Shown: positions 9,107 through 21,212, counted from the stretch's first letter. The stretch is DNA of 64,000 nt from Pseudomonas vranovensis DSM 16006 (GCF_000425805.1 NZ_AUED01000011.1:124001-188000), one strand, 5' to 3'. The notes: a model not told the origin generated them from the letters alone. Numbers and translations are program-made.

Positions 9107-9784
9107 TCAGCAACCGCAAAGCGCGCTATCAAGCACCTTGCGCAGCTCCAGCGGATGATCGACCACCACGTCCGCACCCCAGTTGTTGGGATTGTCTTCT
9201 GGATGGATATAGCCATAGCGTACCGCTGCCGTGCGGGTGCCGGCATCGCGGCCCGACTCGATGTCGCGCAGATCGTCGCCGACGAACAGGACACTGGCCG
9301 GGTCCAGGTTCAGGGTCTTGCAGGCGAGGATCAGCGGCTCGGGATCGGGCTTGCTGTTCTTCACGTGATCAGGGCAGATCAGCAGGGCAGAGCGCTCGGC
9401 CAGGCCCAGGCGCTGCATGATGGGTTCGGCGAAGCGCACCGGCTTGTTGGTCACCACGCCCCACAGCAGGTTGCCTTTCTCGATGTCGGCCAGCAGCTCG
9501 GCCATGCCGTCGAACAGTTTGCTGTGGACTGCGCAGTCGCGCTGGTAACGCTCGAGGAACTCAAGGCGCAAGGCCTCGAATTCTGCCACTTCAGGCGTGA
9601 TGCCGAAGGTGACTTCGACCATTGCCCGGGCGCCGCCGGAGATCACGTCACGGATCCGCTGGTCGTCAATGGCAGGCAGGCCGCGATCGGCAAGCATGGC
9701 CTGGCAAATAGCGATGAAGTCCGGCGCCGTGTCGAGCAGGGTGCCGTCCATGTCGAAAAGTACTGCTCGCAAACGCATGTTCAT
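9107..9784 (-). CDS. mupP: N-acetylmuramic acid 6-phosphate phosphatase
   Basis: MupP dephosphorylates MurNAc-6-phosphate in the pseudomonad peptidoglycan-recycling route that feeds UDP-MurNAc via AmgK and MurU and bypasses MurA (fosfomycin target). The product is 225 residues and HAD-like: motif [10 protein letters not shown] (nucleophile D11, acid D13), motif II VVTNKP, motif III Lys in NSKPDPEP, motif IV GDDLRD. The start ATG (first base 9784) overlaps the ubiG stop in an ATGA arrangement. The gene could be mistaken for phosphoglycolate phosphatase (gph), but the ubiG-mupP-yciK order is the known mupP context in Pseudomonas. Confidence 0.85.
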   Translation of the reverse strand: MNMRLRAVLFDMDGTLLDTAPDFIAICQAMLADRGLPAIDDQRIRDVISGGARAMVEVTFGITPEVAEFEALRLEFLERYQRDCAVHSKLFDGMAELLADIEKGNLLWGVVTNKPVRFAEPIMQRLGLAERSALLICPDHVKNSKPDPEPLILACKTLNLDPASVLFVGDDLRDIESGRDAGTRTAAVRYGYIHPEDNPNNWGADVVVDHPLELRKVLDSALCGC

Positions 9785-10479
9785 TCCTCGCGAAGGGTCT
9801 GGATCATGTAATTGACGTCGACATCGCTGGCCAGCTTGTAGTGCTTGGTCAACGGGTTGTAGGTCAGGCCGATGATGTCTTTGACATTCAGGCCGGCCTC
9901 GCGGCTCCAGGCACCCAGCTCCGAGGGGCGGATGAACTTCTTGAAATCGTGGGTGCCGCGCGGCAGCAGCTTCATGATGTATTCGGCGCCAATGATCGCG
10001 AACAGGTAGGCCTTGGGGTTGCGGTTGATGGTCGAGAAGAACACCTGGCCGCCCGGTTTGACCATGCGATAGCAGGCGCGGATGACCGAGGACGGGTCTG
10101 GCACGTGCTCGAGCATCTCGAGGCAAGTGACCACATCGAACTGCTCGGGCATTTCTTCGGCCAGGGCTTCGGCTGTGGTCTGGCGGTACTCGACCTGTAC
10201 CCCGGATTCGAGCTGGTGCAGTTGGGCCACGGCCAAGGGCGCTTCACCCATGTCGATACCGGTCACGGTGGCGCCGCGCAAGGCCATGGCCTCGCTGAGG
10301 ATGCCGCCGCCGCAGCCGACATCGAGAACCTTCTTGCCGGCCAGCTTGACCCGCTCGTCGATCCAGTTGACCCGCAGCGGGTTGATGTCGTGCAGTGGCT
10401 TGAACTCGCTCTCACGGTCCCACCAGCGGTGGGCCAGGGCTTCGAACTTGGCGATTTCGGCGTGGTCGACGTTGCTCAT
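9781..10479 (-). CDS. ubiG: Ubiquinone biosynthesis O-methyltransferase
   Basis: UbiG performs both O-methylations of ubiquinone synthesis using SAM. The product is 232 residues. It begins [20 protein letters not shown] and has SAM motif [10 protein letters not shown] at residues 51-59 and [11 protein letters not shown] further on. The start (first base 10479) was chosen because upstream in-frame codons are not UbiG-like. The stop overlaps the mupP start by 4 bp, so the two are translationally coupled. Confidence 0.95.
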   Translation of the reverse strand: MSNVDHAEIAKFEALAHRWWDRESEFKPLHDINPLRVNWIDERVKLAGKKVLDVGCGGGILSEAMALRGATVTGIDMGEAPLAVAQLHQLESGVQVEYRQTTAEALAEEMPEQFDVVTCLEMLEHVPDPSSVIRACYRMVKPGGQVFFSTINRNPKAYLFAIIGAEYIMKLLPRGTHDFKKFIRPSELGAWSREAGLNVKDIIGLTYNPLTKHYKLASDVDVNYMIQTLREE

Positions 10480-10541
10480 GGAACAGTCCTCTGAAACTTT
10501 GATAAAGGTGCTACGGGCCGGCAGACTTCGCTGCCGGCCGG

Positions 10542-11873
10542 TCATTCGGTACGTTCGCCGATCCGCTGGCCCCAGGCGCACGCTTTGGCATGCAGGGCCT
10601 GTTCGTCCAGGCGGGTCAGGCGGCGTTCGTCAAGCAATTGCTTGCCAGCGACCCACACATGCTTTACGCAGTCGCGGCCACTGGCATAAATCAGTTGTGA
10701 AACAGGTTCATAGATGGGTTGTTGGGCCAGGCCCGACAGGTCGAAGGCGACCAGGTCGGCGGCCTTGCCGATTTCCAGTGACCCGATCACTGCTTCCAGG
10801 CCCAGCGCGCGGGCACCGTTGAGGGTGGCCATGCGCAACGCTCTGTGGGCGTCCAGGGCGCTTGCCGAACCGGCTACGGCCTTGGCCAGCAGGGCCGCGG
10901 TCCGCGTTTCGCCGAGCAGGTCGAGGTCATTGTTGCTGGCGGCACCATCGGTGCCCACCGCGACATTCACCCCGGCTTGCCACAGGCGCTCGACCGGGCA
11001 AAAACCGCTGGCCAGCTTGAGGTTGGATTCCGGGCAATGCACCACGCTGGTGTTGCTTTCTACCAGCAGGGCCAGGTCTTCGTCGCTGACCTGGGTCATG
11101 TGTACTGCCTGCAGGCGCGGGCCCAGCAAGCCCAGGCGGGCGAGACGTGCCAGCGGGCGCTCGCCGCGGGTGGCCAGGGATTGCTCCACTTCAAAGGCGG
11201 TTTCATGAATGTGCATGTGGATCGGCGCGTCCAGTTCCTCGGCGATTACCCGGATTTTCTCCAGGTTCTCATCGCTCACCGTATAGGGTGCGTGCGGGCC
11301 CAGGGCGACGGTGATGCGTGGGTGGTGGCGCAGGTCGCCGAACAGTTCGACACCCAGCTGCAGAGCCTCTTCGGTGCTGCGCGCGCCAGGAATCGGAAAA
11401 TCCAGCAATGGCACGGCAACCTGTGCGCGAATGCCACTATTGTGTACGCATTCGCTGGCGATCTTGGGGAAGAAATACATGTCGGAGAAACAGGTAATGC
11501 CGCCTTTGATCTGTTCGGCGATGGCCAGGTCGGTGCCATCACGAACGAACGCCTCGTCGACCCAGCGACCTTCAGCCGGCCAGATGTGTTCTTCGAGCCA
11601 GGTCATCAGTGGCAGGTCATCGGCCAAGCCGCGGAACAGGGTCATGGCCGCGTGGCCGTGGGCATTGACCAAGCCGGGGCTTAGCAGGCAGCCGGGCAGC
11701 TCGCGCGTTTCGCTGGCATCGAAGCGTTCAGCCTCGGCCCTGGGGCCGATGAACACGATCTTCCCCTCGCGAATCCCCAGGCCATGATCCTTCAATACCA
11801 CCCCGGCAGGTTCGACAGGCACCAGCCAGGTCGGCAGGAGCAGCAGGTCGAGCGGCGTAGCGGGTTTGGGCAT
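10542..11873 (-). CDS. mtaD: Methylthioadenosine deaminase (TRZ/ATZ amidohydrolase)
   Basis: Deaminates 5'-methylthioadenosine to methylthioinosine, the pseudomonad first step of methionine salvage. The product is 443 residues from the start at 11873. It shows the amidohydrolase metal motif NAHGHAAM, the later His cluster HMHIHE and the metal Asp in [10 protein letters not shown]. It is divergent from mtnA, which acts later in the same route, and this context supports MtaD over other TRZ/ATZ deaminases or SAH deaminase. It lies 62 bp upstream of ubiG on the same strand. Confidence 0.87.
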   Translation of the reverse strand: MPKPATPLDLLLLPTWLVPVEPAGVVLKDHGLGIREGKIVFIGPRAEAERFDASETRELPGCLLSPGLVNAHGHAAMTLFRGLADDLPLMTWLEEHIWPAEGRWVDEAFVRDGTDLAIAEQIKGGITCFSDMYFFPKIASECVHNSGIRAQVAVPLLDFPIPGARSTEEALQLGVELFGDLRHHPRITVALGPHAPYTVSDENLEKIRVIAEELDAPIHMHIHETAFEVEQSLATRGERPLARLARLGLLGPRLQAVHMTQVSDEDLALLVESNTSVVHCPESNLKLASGFCPVERLWQAGVNVAVGTDGAASNNDLDLLGETRTAALLAKAVAGSASALDAHRALRMATLNGARALGLEAVIGSLEIGKAADLVAFDLSGLAQQPIYEPVSQLIYASGRDCVKHVWVAGKQLLDERRLTRLDEQALHAKACAWGQRIGERTE

Positions 11874-11918
11874 GGCAGGATTTCCCTGGGGTACTTGGGC
11901 TGGAGGCGAAGTATACCC

Positions 11919-11947
11919 GAGCGTCCGCGCCTGGGGCTCGCTATAAT
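11919..11947 (+). promoter_or_regulatory. Possible sigma-70 promoter of mtnA
   Basis: A perfect TATAAT (11942-11947) lies 36 bp before the mtnA ATG, in the divergent mtaD/mtnA gap. No good -35 hexamer is visible at the matching distance, so only the -10 supports the call. Confidence 0.4.
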
Positions 11948-11982
11948 CGCCCGCTTTTGATGTCCGAATGACGGGGTGAGGC

Positions 11983-13059
<1,077 letters not shown>

Positions 13060-13337
13060 GTCTTTTTCCTCGCTTGCGGCCTCCTGCGGCGGCTAACGGG
13101 CGTTACTGACGAGCAGTAGGGTAGTAGTGCCACACCGCACTCCCACCGCCTGGGCGATTGTGGTAACATCCGACGGTTTCCAAGGTGGCCCCGCGGGGCC
13201 GTCTTTACTGCGCAGATCCATGGCTTAACTCGTTGATTTGTCGTAAGTCGTTGCAAGGAGACACTTTGCAGCGGCGAGCTTCGTTCGTCCCATATGGATG
13301 TGACGAGGTTTCACCAGAAAAAGGAATCAGGCTTCTC

Positions 13338-15965
13338 ATGGGCGAACTGGCCAAAGAAATCCTCCCGGTCAATATCGAAGACGAACTGAGACAGTCCTAC
13401 CTCGACTACGCGATGAGCGTCATTGTCGGGCGTGCACTGCCCGATGCGCGTGATGGCTTGAAGCCCGTGCATCGCCGCGTTCTGTATGCGATGAGTGAAC
13501 TGGGTAACGACTGGAACAAACCGTACAAGAAATCCGCCCGTGTGGTCGGTGACGTGATCGGTAAGTACCACCCGCACGGTGATACCGCGGTCTACGACAC
13601 TATCGTCCGTATGGCGCAGCCGTTCTCGCTGCGCTATCTGCTGGTCGACGGCCAGGGCAACTTCGGTTCGGTGGACGGCGATAACGCCGCGGCCATGCGA
13701 TACACCGAAGTACGTATGACCAAGCTGGCCCATGAACTGCTGGCCGACCTGCACAAAGAAACCGTCGACTGGGTGCCCAACTACGACGGCACCGAGCAGA
13801 TTCCGGCGGTCATGCCGACCAAGATCCCCAATCTGCTGGTCAACGGTTCCAGCGGTATCGCCGTGGGCATGGCGACCAACATTCCGCCGCACAACCTCGG
13901 TGAAGTCATCGACGGCTGCCTGGCACTGATCGACAACGCCGACATCACGGTCGATGAGCTGATGCAGTTCATCCCGGGGCCAGACTTCCCGACGGCCGCC
14001 ATCATCAACGGTCGCCAGGGCATTATCGAGGCCTATCGCACCGGTCGTGGCCGCATCTACATGCGCGCACGCTCCACTGTCGAAGACATCGACAAGGTCG
14101 GTGGTCGCCAGCAGATCGTCGTTACCGAGCTGCCTTACCAGCTGAACAAGGCGCGCCTGATCGAGAAGATCGCCGAGCTGGTCAAGGAAAAGAAACTCGA
14201 AGGTATCACCGAGCTGCGCGATGAGTCCGACAAGGACGGCATGCGTATCGTCATCGAGCTGCGTCGCGGCGAGGTTCCAGAGGTCATCCTCAACAACCTC
14301 TATGCCCAGACCCAGCTGCAGAGCGTCTTCGGCATCAACATCGTTGCGCTGATCGATGGTCGTCCACGGGTGCTGAACCTCAAGGACCTGCTCGAGGCCT
14401 TCGTCCGTCACCGCCGCGAAGTGGTGACCCGCCGTACCGTATTCGAACTGCGCAAGGCCCGCGAGCGCGGCCATATCCTTGAAGGCCAGGCCGTTGCCCT
14501 GTCCAACATCGACCCGGTCATCGCCCTGATCAAGGCTTCGCCAACCCCGTCCGAGGCCAAGGAAGCGCTGATCAGCACGCCTTGGGAATCCAGCGCCGTG
14601 CAGGTGATGGTCGAGCGCGCCGGTGCCGACTCCTGCCGTCCGGAGAACCTCGACGAGCAATTCGGCCTGCGCGACGGCAAGTACTTCCTCTCCCCAGAGC
14701 AGGCCCAGGCCATTCTTGACCTGCGTCTGCACCGCCTGACCGGCCTTGAGCACGAGAAGCTGCTGGCCGAGTACCAGGAGATCCTCAACCAGATCGGCGA
14801 GCTGATCCGCATCCTGAGCAGCGCCGAGCGCCTGATGGAAGTGATCCGCGAAGAACTGGAGCTGATCCGCGCCGAGTACGGCGATGTGCGTCGCACCGAA
14901 ATTCTCGATGCCCGCCTGGACCTGACCCTGGGTGACATGATTCCGGAAGAAGACCGGGTCGTGACCATTTCCCATGGCGGCTACGCCAAGACCCAGCCGC
15001 TGGCCGCCTACCAGGCCCAGCGTCGCGGTGGCAAAGGCAAGTCGGCCACTGGCGTCAAGGACGAGGACTACATCTCGCACCTGCTGGTCGCCAACAGCCA
15101 CACCACGCTGCTGCTGTTCTCCAGCAAGGGCAAGGTGTACTGGCTCAAGACCTACGAAATTCCCGAAGCCTCCCGTGCCGCGCGCGGTCGACCGCTGGTC
15201 AACCTGTTGCCGCTGGACGAGGGCGAGTACATCTCGACCATGCTGCCGGTCGAGGAGTACACCGAAGGTCACTTCATCTTCATGGCGACTGCCAACGGTA
15301 CCGTCAAGAAGACCCCGCTGGAGTCCTTCAGCCGCCAGCGTAGTGTTGGTCTGATCGCGCTGGAACTGGACGAAGGCGACGTGTTGATTTCCGCTGCCAT
15401 CACCGATGGCGAGCGTGAGGTCATGCTGTTCTCCGACGCCGGCAAGGTCACTCGCTTCAAGGAGTCCGACGTTCGCGCCATGGGCCGTACCGCCCGCGGT
15501 GTGCGCGGCATGCGCCTGGCCGAAGGTCAGAAACTGATCTCCATGATCATTCCGGAGGAGGGGAGCCAGATCCTCACCGCCTCCGAGCGTGGTTACGGCA
15601 AACGTACTGAAATCGGCGAGTTCCCCGAGTACAAGCGTGGCGGCCAGGGTGTCATCGCCATGGTCAGCAATGAGCGCAACGGCCGCCTGGTCGGTGCGGT
15701 ACAGGTGCAGGATGGTGAAGAGATCATGCTGATCTCCGACCAGGGCACCTTGGTCCGTACTCGCGTCGGCGAGGTCTCCAGCCTGGGTCGCAACACCCAG
15801 GGTGTAACCCTGATCAAGCTGGCAAGCGACGAGACCCTGGTAGGCCTGGAGCGTGTCCAGGAGCCGTCCGAAGAGGAAGGCGACGAGGATTACGAGGGCG
15901 ATGCTGACGCCGTCGAGACACCAGAGGCCCGGGCCGCTGGTGACGAAGAGGCGCCGCAGGAATAA
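13338..15965 (+). CDS. gyrA: DNA gyrase subunit A
   Basis: GyrA is the breakage-reunion subunit of gyrase. The 875-residue product begins [20 protein letters not shown]. The catalytic Tyr is Y122 in AAMRYTE. The quinolone-resistance region holds the wild-type residues T83 and D87 (GDTAVYD). The C-terminal beta-pinwheel carries the GyrA box QRRGGKG, and the tail is acidic. ATG 13338 was chosen because upstream in-frame codons give no GyrA homology and AAAAGGA lies in front. The 278-bp gap before it contains a 14-bp perfect palindrome at 13187-13200 and no other gene. Confidence 0.98.
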   Translation: MGELAKEILPVNIEDELRQSYLDYAMSVIVGRALPDARDGLKPVHRRVLYAMSELGNDWNKPYKKSARVVGDVIGKYHPHGDTAVYDTIVRMAQPFSLRYLLVDGQGNFGSVDGDNAAAMRYTEVRMTKLAHELLADLHKETVDWVPNYDGTEQIPAVMPTKIPNLLVNGSSGIAVGMATNIPPHNLGEVIDGCLALIDNADITVDELMQFIPGPDFPTAAIINGRQGIIEAYRTGRGRIYMRARSTVEDIDKVGGRQQIVVTELPYQLNKARLIEKIAELVKEKKLEGITELRDESDKDGMRIVIELRRGEVPEVILNNLYAQTQLQSVFGINIVALIDGRPRVLNLKDLLEAFVRHRREVVTRRTVFELRKARERGHILEGQAVALSNIDPVIALIKASPTPSEAKEALISTPWESSAVQVMVERAGADSCRPENLDEQFGLRDGKYFLSPEQAQAILDLRLHRLTGLEHEKLLAEYQEILNQIGELIRILSSAERLMEVIREELELIRAEYGDVRRTEILDARLDLTLGDMIPEEDRVVTISHGGYAKTQPLAAYQAQRRGGKGKSATGVKDEDYISHLLVANSHTTLLLFSSKGKVYWLKTYEIPEASRAARGRPLVNLLPLDEGEYISTMLPVEEYTEGHFIFMATANGTVKKTPLESFSRQRSVGLIALELDEGDVLISAAITDGEREVMLFSDAGKVTRFKESDVRAMGRTARGVRGMRLAEGQKLISMIIPEEGSQILTASERGYGKRTEIGEFPEYKRGGQGVIAMVSNERNGRLVGAVQVQDGEEIMLISDQGTLVRTRVGEVSSLGRNTQGVTLIKLASDETLVGLERVQEPSEEEGDEDYEGDADAVETPEARAAGDEEAPQE

Positions 15966-16064
15966 ACAACGCAGTAGCGCAACCCTGGTGGGGTGGTCGT
16001 GACGGCGCAGTGCTTGCGCCGTCCGGCCCGCTCCACGGACATCAAGAGCAGAGCGAGAGTGGAT

Positions 16065-17150
16065 GTGAGCAAACGAGCCTTTAACTTCTGCGCAGGCCCT
16101 GCTGCGCTTCCTGACGCTGTACTGCAGCGCGCCCAGGCCGAAATGCTGGACTGGCATGGCAAGGGCTTGTCCGTGATGGAGATGAGCCACCGTAGCGACG
16201 ACTACGTGGCGATCGCCGAAAAGGCCGAGCAAGACCTGCGTGACCTGCTGTCCGTTCCCGCCAACTACAAAGTACTGTTCCTGCAGGGTGGTGCGAGCCA
16301 GCAGTTCGCTGAAATCCCGCTGAACCTGCTGCCCGAGAATGGCACTGCCGACTATATCGAAACCGGTATCTGGTCGAAAAAAGCCATCGAGGAAGCCCGT
16401 CGTTTCGGCAACATCAACGTTGCTGCCAGCGCCAAGCCTTATGACTACCTGGCCATTCCAGGCCAGAACGAGTGGAACCTCACCCCCAACGCCGCCTACG
16501 TTCACTATGCCTCGAATGAAACTATCGGCGGCCTGGAGTTCGACTGGGTGCCGCAGACCGGTGATGTGCCGCTGGTGGTCGACATGTCGTCGGACATCCT
16601 CTCGCGTCCGATCGATGTCTCCGATTTCGGTCTGATCTATGCCGGCGCGCAGAAGAATATCGGCCCAAGCGGCCTGGTGGTGGTCATCGTTCGCGAAGAC
16701 TTGCTGGGTCACGCCCGCAGCAGCTGCCCGACCATGCTCGACTACAAGGTCGCTGCCGACAACGGTTCGATGTACAACACCCCTGCCACCTATTCCTGGT
16801 ACCTCTCGGGCCTCGTGTTCGAGTGGCTGAAGGAGCAGGGCGGCGTCGAGGCGATGGAGCAGCGCAACCGCGCCAAGAAAAACCGCCTGTACGGTTTCAT
16901 CGACAGCAGCGACTTCTATACCAACCCGATCAGCCTCAATGCCCGTTCATGGATGAACGTGCCGTTCCGCCTGGCTGACGAACGTCTGGACAAGGCCTTC
17001 CTGGCTGGTGCTGACGCGCGTGGCCTGCTCAACCTCAAGGGGCATCGTTCAGTTGGCGGCATGCGTGCCTCGATCTACAACGCCCTGGGGCTGGATGCTG
17101 TAGAGGTGCTGGTCGCCTACATGGCCGAATTCGAGAAGGAGCACGGCTGA
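16065..17150 (+). CDS. serC: Phosphoserine aminotransferase
   Basis: PLP-dependent SerC makes 3-phosphoserine for serine and has a parallel role in pyridoxal phosphate synthesis. The 361-residue product starts at GTG 16065 (residues SKRAFNFCAGPAALP), with GGASQQFAEIP near residues 76-86 and the PLP Lys in AGAQKNIGPSG. The GTG was preferred because this is the conserved N terminus; upstream in-frame codons are not SerC-like. Its stop overlaps the pheA ATG (TGATG), the start of the classical serC-pheA-aro operon. Confidence 0.96.
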   Translation: MSKRAFNFCAGPAALPDAVLQRAQAEMLDWHGKGLSVMEMSHRSDDYVAIAEKAEQDLRDLLSVPANYKVLFLQGGASQQFAEIPLNLLPENGTADYIETGIWSKKAIEEARRFGNINVAASAKPYDYLAIPGQNEWNLTPNAAYVHYASNETIGGLEFDWVPQTGDVPLVVDMSSDILSRPIDVSDFGLIYAGAQKNIGPSGLVVVIVREDLLGHARSSCPTMLDYKVAADNGSMYNTPATYSWYLSGLVFEWLKEQGGVEAMEQRNRAKKNRLYGFIDSSDFYTNPISLNARSWMNVPFRLADERLDKAFLAGADARGLLNLKGHRSVGGMRASIYNALGLDAVEVLVAYMAEFEKEHG

Positions 17151-18244
17151 TGTCGGAGCAGGAACTCAAGGCGCTGCGGGTGCGCATTGACAGCCTCGAC
17201 GAGAAAATTCTCGAGCTGATCAGTGACCGTGCCCGCTGCGCCCAGGAAGTTGCGCGGGTGAAGATGGCTGAATTGCCGGCCGGCGAAGAGCCGATCTTCT
17301 ATCGTCCCGAGCGTGAAGCGCAAGTGCTCAAGCGCGTCATGCAGCGTAATCAGGGGCCGCTGGGCAACGAAGAGATGGCGCGGTTGTTCCGTGAAATCAT
17401 GTCCTCGTGCCTGGCGCTTGAGCAGCCGCTCAAGGTCGCTTACCTCGGGCCTGAGGGTACCTTCACCCAGGCCGCGGCCATGAAGCACTTCGGTCACGCA
17501 GTGATCAGCAAGCCGATGGCCGCGATCGACGAAGTGTTCCGTGAGGTGGCGGCCGGCGCTGTCAACTTCGGCGTGGTTCCGGTCGAGAACTCCACCGAGG
17601 GTGCGGTCAACCACACCCTGGACAGCTTCCTCGAACACGACATGGTCATCTGTGGCGAAGTCGAGCTGCGTATTCACCACCACCTGTTGGTGGGCGAGAA
17701 CACCAAGACCGACAGCATCAGTCGCATCTACTCTCACGCCCAATCGCTGGCCCAGTGCCGCAAGTGGCTGGATGCGCATTACCCCAACGTTGAGCGAGTT
17801 GCTGTTTCAAGCAATGCCGAGGCGGCCAAGCGCGTCAAGGGTGAGTGGAACTCGGCAGCGATCGCGGGCGATATGGCCGCAGGCCTGTACGGCTTGACTC
17901 GTCTGGCCGAGAAGATTGAAGACCGTCCGGATAACTCCACGCGCTTCCTGATGATTGGTAGTCAGGAAGTGCCGCCGACCGGCGACGACAAGACCTCGAT
18001 CATTGTGTCGATGAGCAACAAGCCGGGCGCTCTGCACGAGCTGCTGGTGCCGTTTCACCAGAACGGTATCGACCTCACGCGTATCGAAACCCGCCCTTCG
18101 CGCAGCGGAAAATGGACCTATGTATTCTTCATCGACTTCATGGGACATCACCGTGATCCGCTGATCAAGGCCGTGCTGGAGCAAATCAGCCAGGAAGCCG
18201 TGGCCCTCAAGGTGCTGGGTTCGTATCCCAAAGCGGTACTTTGA
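17150..18244 (+). CDS. pheA: Bifunctional chorismate mutase / prephenate dehydratase (P-protein)
   Basis: Converts chorismate to prephenate and then to phenylpyruvate for phenylalanine. The 364-residue product has three parts: an AroQ-type chorismate mutase helix bundle (about 1-90), the prephenate dehydratase domain (about 95-275, with GPEGTFTQ, VPVENSTEGAV and the conserved STRF), and a C-terminal ACT domain with GALHEL and IETRPSR, which binds phenylalanine for feedback control. It overlaps serC by 1 bp. Confidence 0.96.
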   Translation: MSEQELKALRVRIDSLDEKILELISDRARCAQEVARVKMAELPAGEEPIFYRPEREAQVLKRVMQRNQGPLGNEEMARLFREIMSSCLALEQPLKVAYLGPEGTFTQAAAMKHFGHAVISKPMAAIDEVFREVAAGAVNFGVVPVENSTEGAVNHTLDSFLEHDMVICGEVELRIHHHLLVGENTKTDSISRIYSHAQSLAQCRKWLDAHYPNVERVAVSSNAEAAKRVKGEWNSAAIAGDMAAGLYGLTRLAEKIEDRPDNSTRFLMIGSQEVPPTGDDKTSIIVSMSNKPGALHELLVPFHQNGIDLTRIETRPSRSGKWTYVFFIDFMGHHRDPLIKAVLEQISQEAVALKVLGSYPKAVL

Positions 18245-18252
18245 GGTAATGA

Positions 18253-18273
18253 ATGGCGAACAAGCAGTATTGA
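18253..18273 (+). other. Six-codon mini-ORF between pheA and tyrA-aroA
   Basis: ATG GCG AAC AAG CAG TAT TGA, preceded by a good GAGGT ribosome site (18243-18247). It lies where hisC2 begins in P. aeruginosa. It could be a remnant of a deleted gene or a leader that couples translation into tyrA-aroA 15 bp downstream. No expression evidence is available. Confidence 0.3.
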
Positions 18274-18288
18274 ACAGGGTCCAGCTCC

Positions 18289-20529
18289 GTGGTTGAACAT
18301 GTGGTAAGCAAGGTCGAGCCGATCATTGGCAGGCTGGTTGTGGTCGGTCTGGGGCTCATCGGTGGCTCCTTTGCCAAGGGGCTGCGAGAAAGCGGCTTGT
18401 GTCGCGAGGTGGTCGGTGTCGACCTGGATCCGCAGTCGCGCAAGGTGGCGGTGGAGCTGGGGGTGGTCGATCGCTGCGAAGAAGACCTTGCCGCTGCCTG
18501 TGTCGGAGCCGATGTCATCCAGTTGGCGGTACCGATCCTGGCCATGGAAAAGCTCCTGGCTCGCCTGGCCCAGCTTGATCTCGGGCGTGCAGTGCTGACC
18601 GATGTCGGAAGCGCCAAGGGCAATGTAGTGCGTGCCGCTCGCGAGGCGTTTGCCGAGCGGCTGGCATGCTTCGTGCCCGGCCATCCGATTGCCGGCTCCG
18701 AACAGAGCGGAGTGGAGGCCTCCAATGCCGCACTGTTCCGTCGCCATAAAGTCATTCTTACCCCATTGGCAGAAACCGATCCGGCTGCACTGGCCCTGGT
18801 CGATCGTCTGTGGCGCACTCTGGATGCGGACGTCGAGCACATGCAGGTCGAGCGCCACGACGAAGTGCTGGCGGCGACCAGTCACCTGCCGCATTTGTTG
18901 GCTTTTGGTCTGGTTGACTCCCTGGCCAAGCGCAATGAAAACCTGGATATCTTCCGTTACGCTGCCGGGGGGTTCCGCGATTTTACAAGAATCGCGGGTA
19001 GCGACCCGGTCATGTGGCACGACATCTTTCTCGCTAACCGCGAAGCTGTCCTGCGCACACTGGATACATTTCGCAGCGACCTCGACGCCTTGCGCGACGC
19101 GGTCGATGCAGGGGATGGGCACCAATTGCTGGGCGTTTTCACGCGCGCCAGGGTTGCCCGCGAGCATTTCAGCAAAATCCTGGCCCGTCGGGCCTATGTG
19201 GACGCTATGAACTCCAATGACCTGATTTTCCTGGCAAATCCTGGTGGCCAATTGTCTGGCCGTATTCGCGTACCAGGCGACAAATCGATTTCCCATCGCT
19301 CGATCATGCTTGGCTCTCTGGCTGAAGGCACCACCGAAGTCGAAGGTTTCCTTGAAGGTGAAGACGCCCTGGCGACCCTGCAAGCGTTCCGTGACATGGG
19401 TGTGGTCATCGAAGGTCCGCACCATGGTCGTGTGACGATCCATGGTGTTGGCCTCAATGGCCTCAAGCCGCCGCCCGGCCCGATTTACCTGGGTAATTCC
19501 GGTACTTCGATGCGCCTGCTGGCCGGTCTGCTGGCCGCTCAGCCGTTCGATACCGTGCTGACTGGCGATGCCTCGCTCTCCAAGCGGCCGATGAACCGTG
19601 TCGCCAACCCGCTGAGGGAAATGGGTGCGGTGATCGAGACTGCAGCGGAAGGGCGTCCGCCGATGACCATTCGTGGCGGTCACACGCTCAAGGCGCTGAC
19701 TTATACGCTGCCAATGGCCAGTGCCCAGGTGAAATCCTGCCTGCTGCTGGCAGGCCTGTACGCTGAAGGCAAGACCACCGTCACCGAGCCGGCCCCGACC
19801 CGCGATCATACCGAGCGTATGCTGCGTGGCTTCGGTTACAGCGTGAATGTTGACGGTCCTACCGCCTCTCTCGAGTCGGGCGGCAAGCTGAATGCAACCC
19901 ATATTGAAGTACCGGCAGATATCTCCTCTGCGGCGTTCTTCCTTGTTGCGGCGTCGATTGCCCAGGGTTCGGAGCTGGTGCTCGAGCATGTAGGTATCAA
20001 CCCGACACGTACTGGAGTGATTGATATCCTGCGCCTGATGGGTGGCGATATCACCCTGGAGAACCAGCGCGAAGTTGGTGGTGAGCCGGTTGCCGACCTG
20101 CATGTGCGCGGTGCCCAGCTCAAGGGGATCGAGATTCCTGAGCATCTGGTGCCGCTGGCCATCGACGAGTTCCCGGTGTTGTTCGTGGCTGCAGCTTGCG
20201 CAGAAGGCCGTACTGTACTGCGTGGCGCGGAAGAGTTGCGGGTCAAGGAGTCCGATCGGATCCAGGTCATGGCTGATGGTCTGCTGGCCCTGGGTGTAAA
20301 ATGCGAGCCGACTCCGGACGGCATCATCATTGACGGCGGCCCAATCGGTGGCGGCGAAGTGCACGGGCATGGCGACCATCGTATCGCTATGGCTTTCAGC
20401 GTGGCCTCGCTGCGCGCTACTGCGCCGATCCGCATCCATGATTGCGCCAACGTCGCTACTTCCTTCCCGAACTTCCTGGCCTTGTGTGCCGAAGTCGGGA
20501 TCCGTGTTGCAGAAGAGGGCAAGTCGTGA
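18289..20529 (+). CDS. tyrA-aroA: Fused prephenate dehydrogenase (TyrA) and EPSP synthase (AroA)
   Basis: A 746-residue fusion known from pseudomonads. Residues about 1-300 are TyrA (NAD motif [12 protein letters not shown] near 18-29; GHPIAGSE). AroA starts near residue 307 with [10 protein letters not shown], then [37 protein letters not shown] and NPTRTG. The GDKS, SAQxK, RDHTE and NxTR motifs match class II EPSP synthases. The GTG start at 18289 has a modest AGGG 9 nt upstream. The stop overlaps the cmk GTG by 4 bp. The hisC2 gene usual before this fusion in P. aeruginosa is absent. Confidence 0.95.
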   Translation: MVEHVVSKVEPIIGRLVVVGLGLIGGSFAKGLRESGLCREVVGVDLDPQSRKVAVELGVVDRCEEDLAAACVGADVIQLAVPILAMEKLLARLAQLDLGRAVLTDVGSAKGNVVRAAREAFAERLACFVPGHPIAGSEQSGVEASNAALFRRHKVILTPLAETDPAALALVDRLWRTLDADVEHMQVERHDEVLAATSHLPHLLAFGLVDSLAKRNENLDIFRYAAGGFRDFTRIAGSDPVMWHDIFLANREAVLRTLDTFRSDLDALRDAVDAGDGHQLLGVFTRARVAREHFSKILARRAYVDAMNSNDLIFLANPGGQLSGRIRVPGDKSISHRSIMLGSLAEGTTEVEGFLEGEDALATLQAFRDMGVVIEGPHHGRVTIHGVGLNGLKPPPGPIYLGNSGTSMRLLAGLLAAQPFDTVLTGDASLSKRPMNRVANPLREMGAVIETAAEGRPPMTIRGGHTLKALTYTLPMASAQVKSCLLLAGLYAEGKTTVTEPAPTRDHTERMLRGFGYSVNVDGPTASLESGGKLNATHIEVPADISSAAFFLVAASIAQGSELVLEHVGINPTRTGVIDILRLMGGDITLENQREVGGEPVADLHVRGAQLKGIEIPEHLVPLAIDEFPVLFVAAACAEGRTVLRGAEELRVKESDRIQVMADGLLALGVKCEPTPDGIIIDGGPIGGGEVHGHGDHRIAMAFSVASLRATAPIRIHDCANVATSFPNFLALCAEVGIRVAEEGKS

Positions 20530-21212
20530 ACCTGAAAGCGCCAGTCATTACCATCGACGGTCCAAGTGGTTCGGGTAAAGGTACCGTCGCTGGCCTTTTG
20601 GCGCGTGAGCTGGACTGGCGTTTGCTTGATTCGGGGGCTCTGTATCGCTTGCTGGCCTTTGCCGCGAGCAATCATGGCGTTGACCTGACCAACGAAGAGC
20701 TGCTGGTTACGCTGGCTGCGCACCTGGATGTGCAGTTCATCGCTGCAGAACCTGGCAAGTTGCAGCAGATCATTCTAGAGGGTGAGGATGTCAGTAATGT
20801 CATTCGTACCGAAACCGTTGGTGCCGGCGCCTCGATGGTAGCTTCGCTGCCAGCGGTTCGCGATGCCTTGCTCCAGCGTCAGCGCGCATTTCAAGAGGCA
20901 CCAGGCCTGATTGCCGACGGCCGCGACATGGGCACTGTGGTGTTCCCTGACGCTCCGCTGAAGGTTTTTCTGACCGCCAGTGCCGAGGAACGTGCTCGTC
21001 GCCGTTACTTGCAGTTGAAGGCCAAGGGTGAAGATGTTAGTCTGTCGAGTCTGCTAGATGAGATTCGTGCGCGTGACGAACGCGACACCCAGCGCGCAGT
21101 GGCCCCGCTCAAGCCGGCGGCCGATGCGATCCAGCTGGACTCCACGGAGCTGTCCATCGAGCAGGTGCTGGAACGTATCAAGAGCGAGATCGCCCTGCGC
21201 GATATCGCCTGA
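20526..21212 (+). CDS. cmk: Cytidylate kinase
   Basis: Phosphorylates CMP and dCMP. The 228-residue product has the P-loop GPSGSGKGT at residues 12-20, then [23 protein letters not shown] and the LID stretch [16 protein letters not shown]. It starts at GTG 20526, overlapping the tyrA-aroA stop by 4 bp, so it is translationally coupled. rpsA follows after 126 bp, the usual cmk-rpsA order. Confidence 0.96.
   Translation: MNLKAPVITIDGPSGSGKGTVAGLLARELDWRLLDSGALYRLLAFAASNHGVDLTNEELLVTLAAHLDVQFIAAEPGKLQQIILEGEDVSNVIRTETVGAGASMVASLPAVRDALLQRQRAFQEAPGLIADGRDMGTVVFPDAPLKVFLTASAEERARRRYLQLKAKGEDVSLSSLLDEIRARDERDTQRAVAPLKPAADAIQLDSTELSIEQVLERIKSEIALRDIA

Noticed and set aside
9107..10126. Longer start of the HAD phosphatase frame reaching into ubiG
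   Set aside because: The extra N terminus is ubiG read in another frame; the HAD motif starts right after the ATGA overlap at 9784.
13187..13200. 14-bp palindrome GGCCCCGCGGGGCC in the gyrA leader as an operator
   Set aside because: A lone GC palindrome with no known regulator match; noted only within the gyrA entry.
13311..16712. A minus-strand open frame of 1133 codons opposite gyrA and serC
   Set aside because: It mirrors the GC3 bias of the real genes on the other strand; the translation has no recognisable domain, while gyrA and serC are certain.
18148..20439. A minus-strand open frame of 763 codons opposite tyrA-aroA
   Set aside because: Antisense shadow of a certain gene, low-complexity translation rich in Gln/His/Arg.
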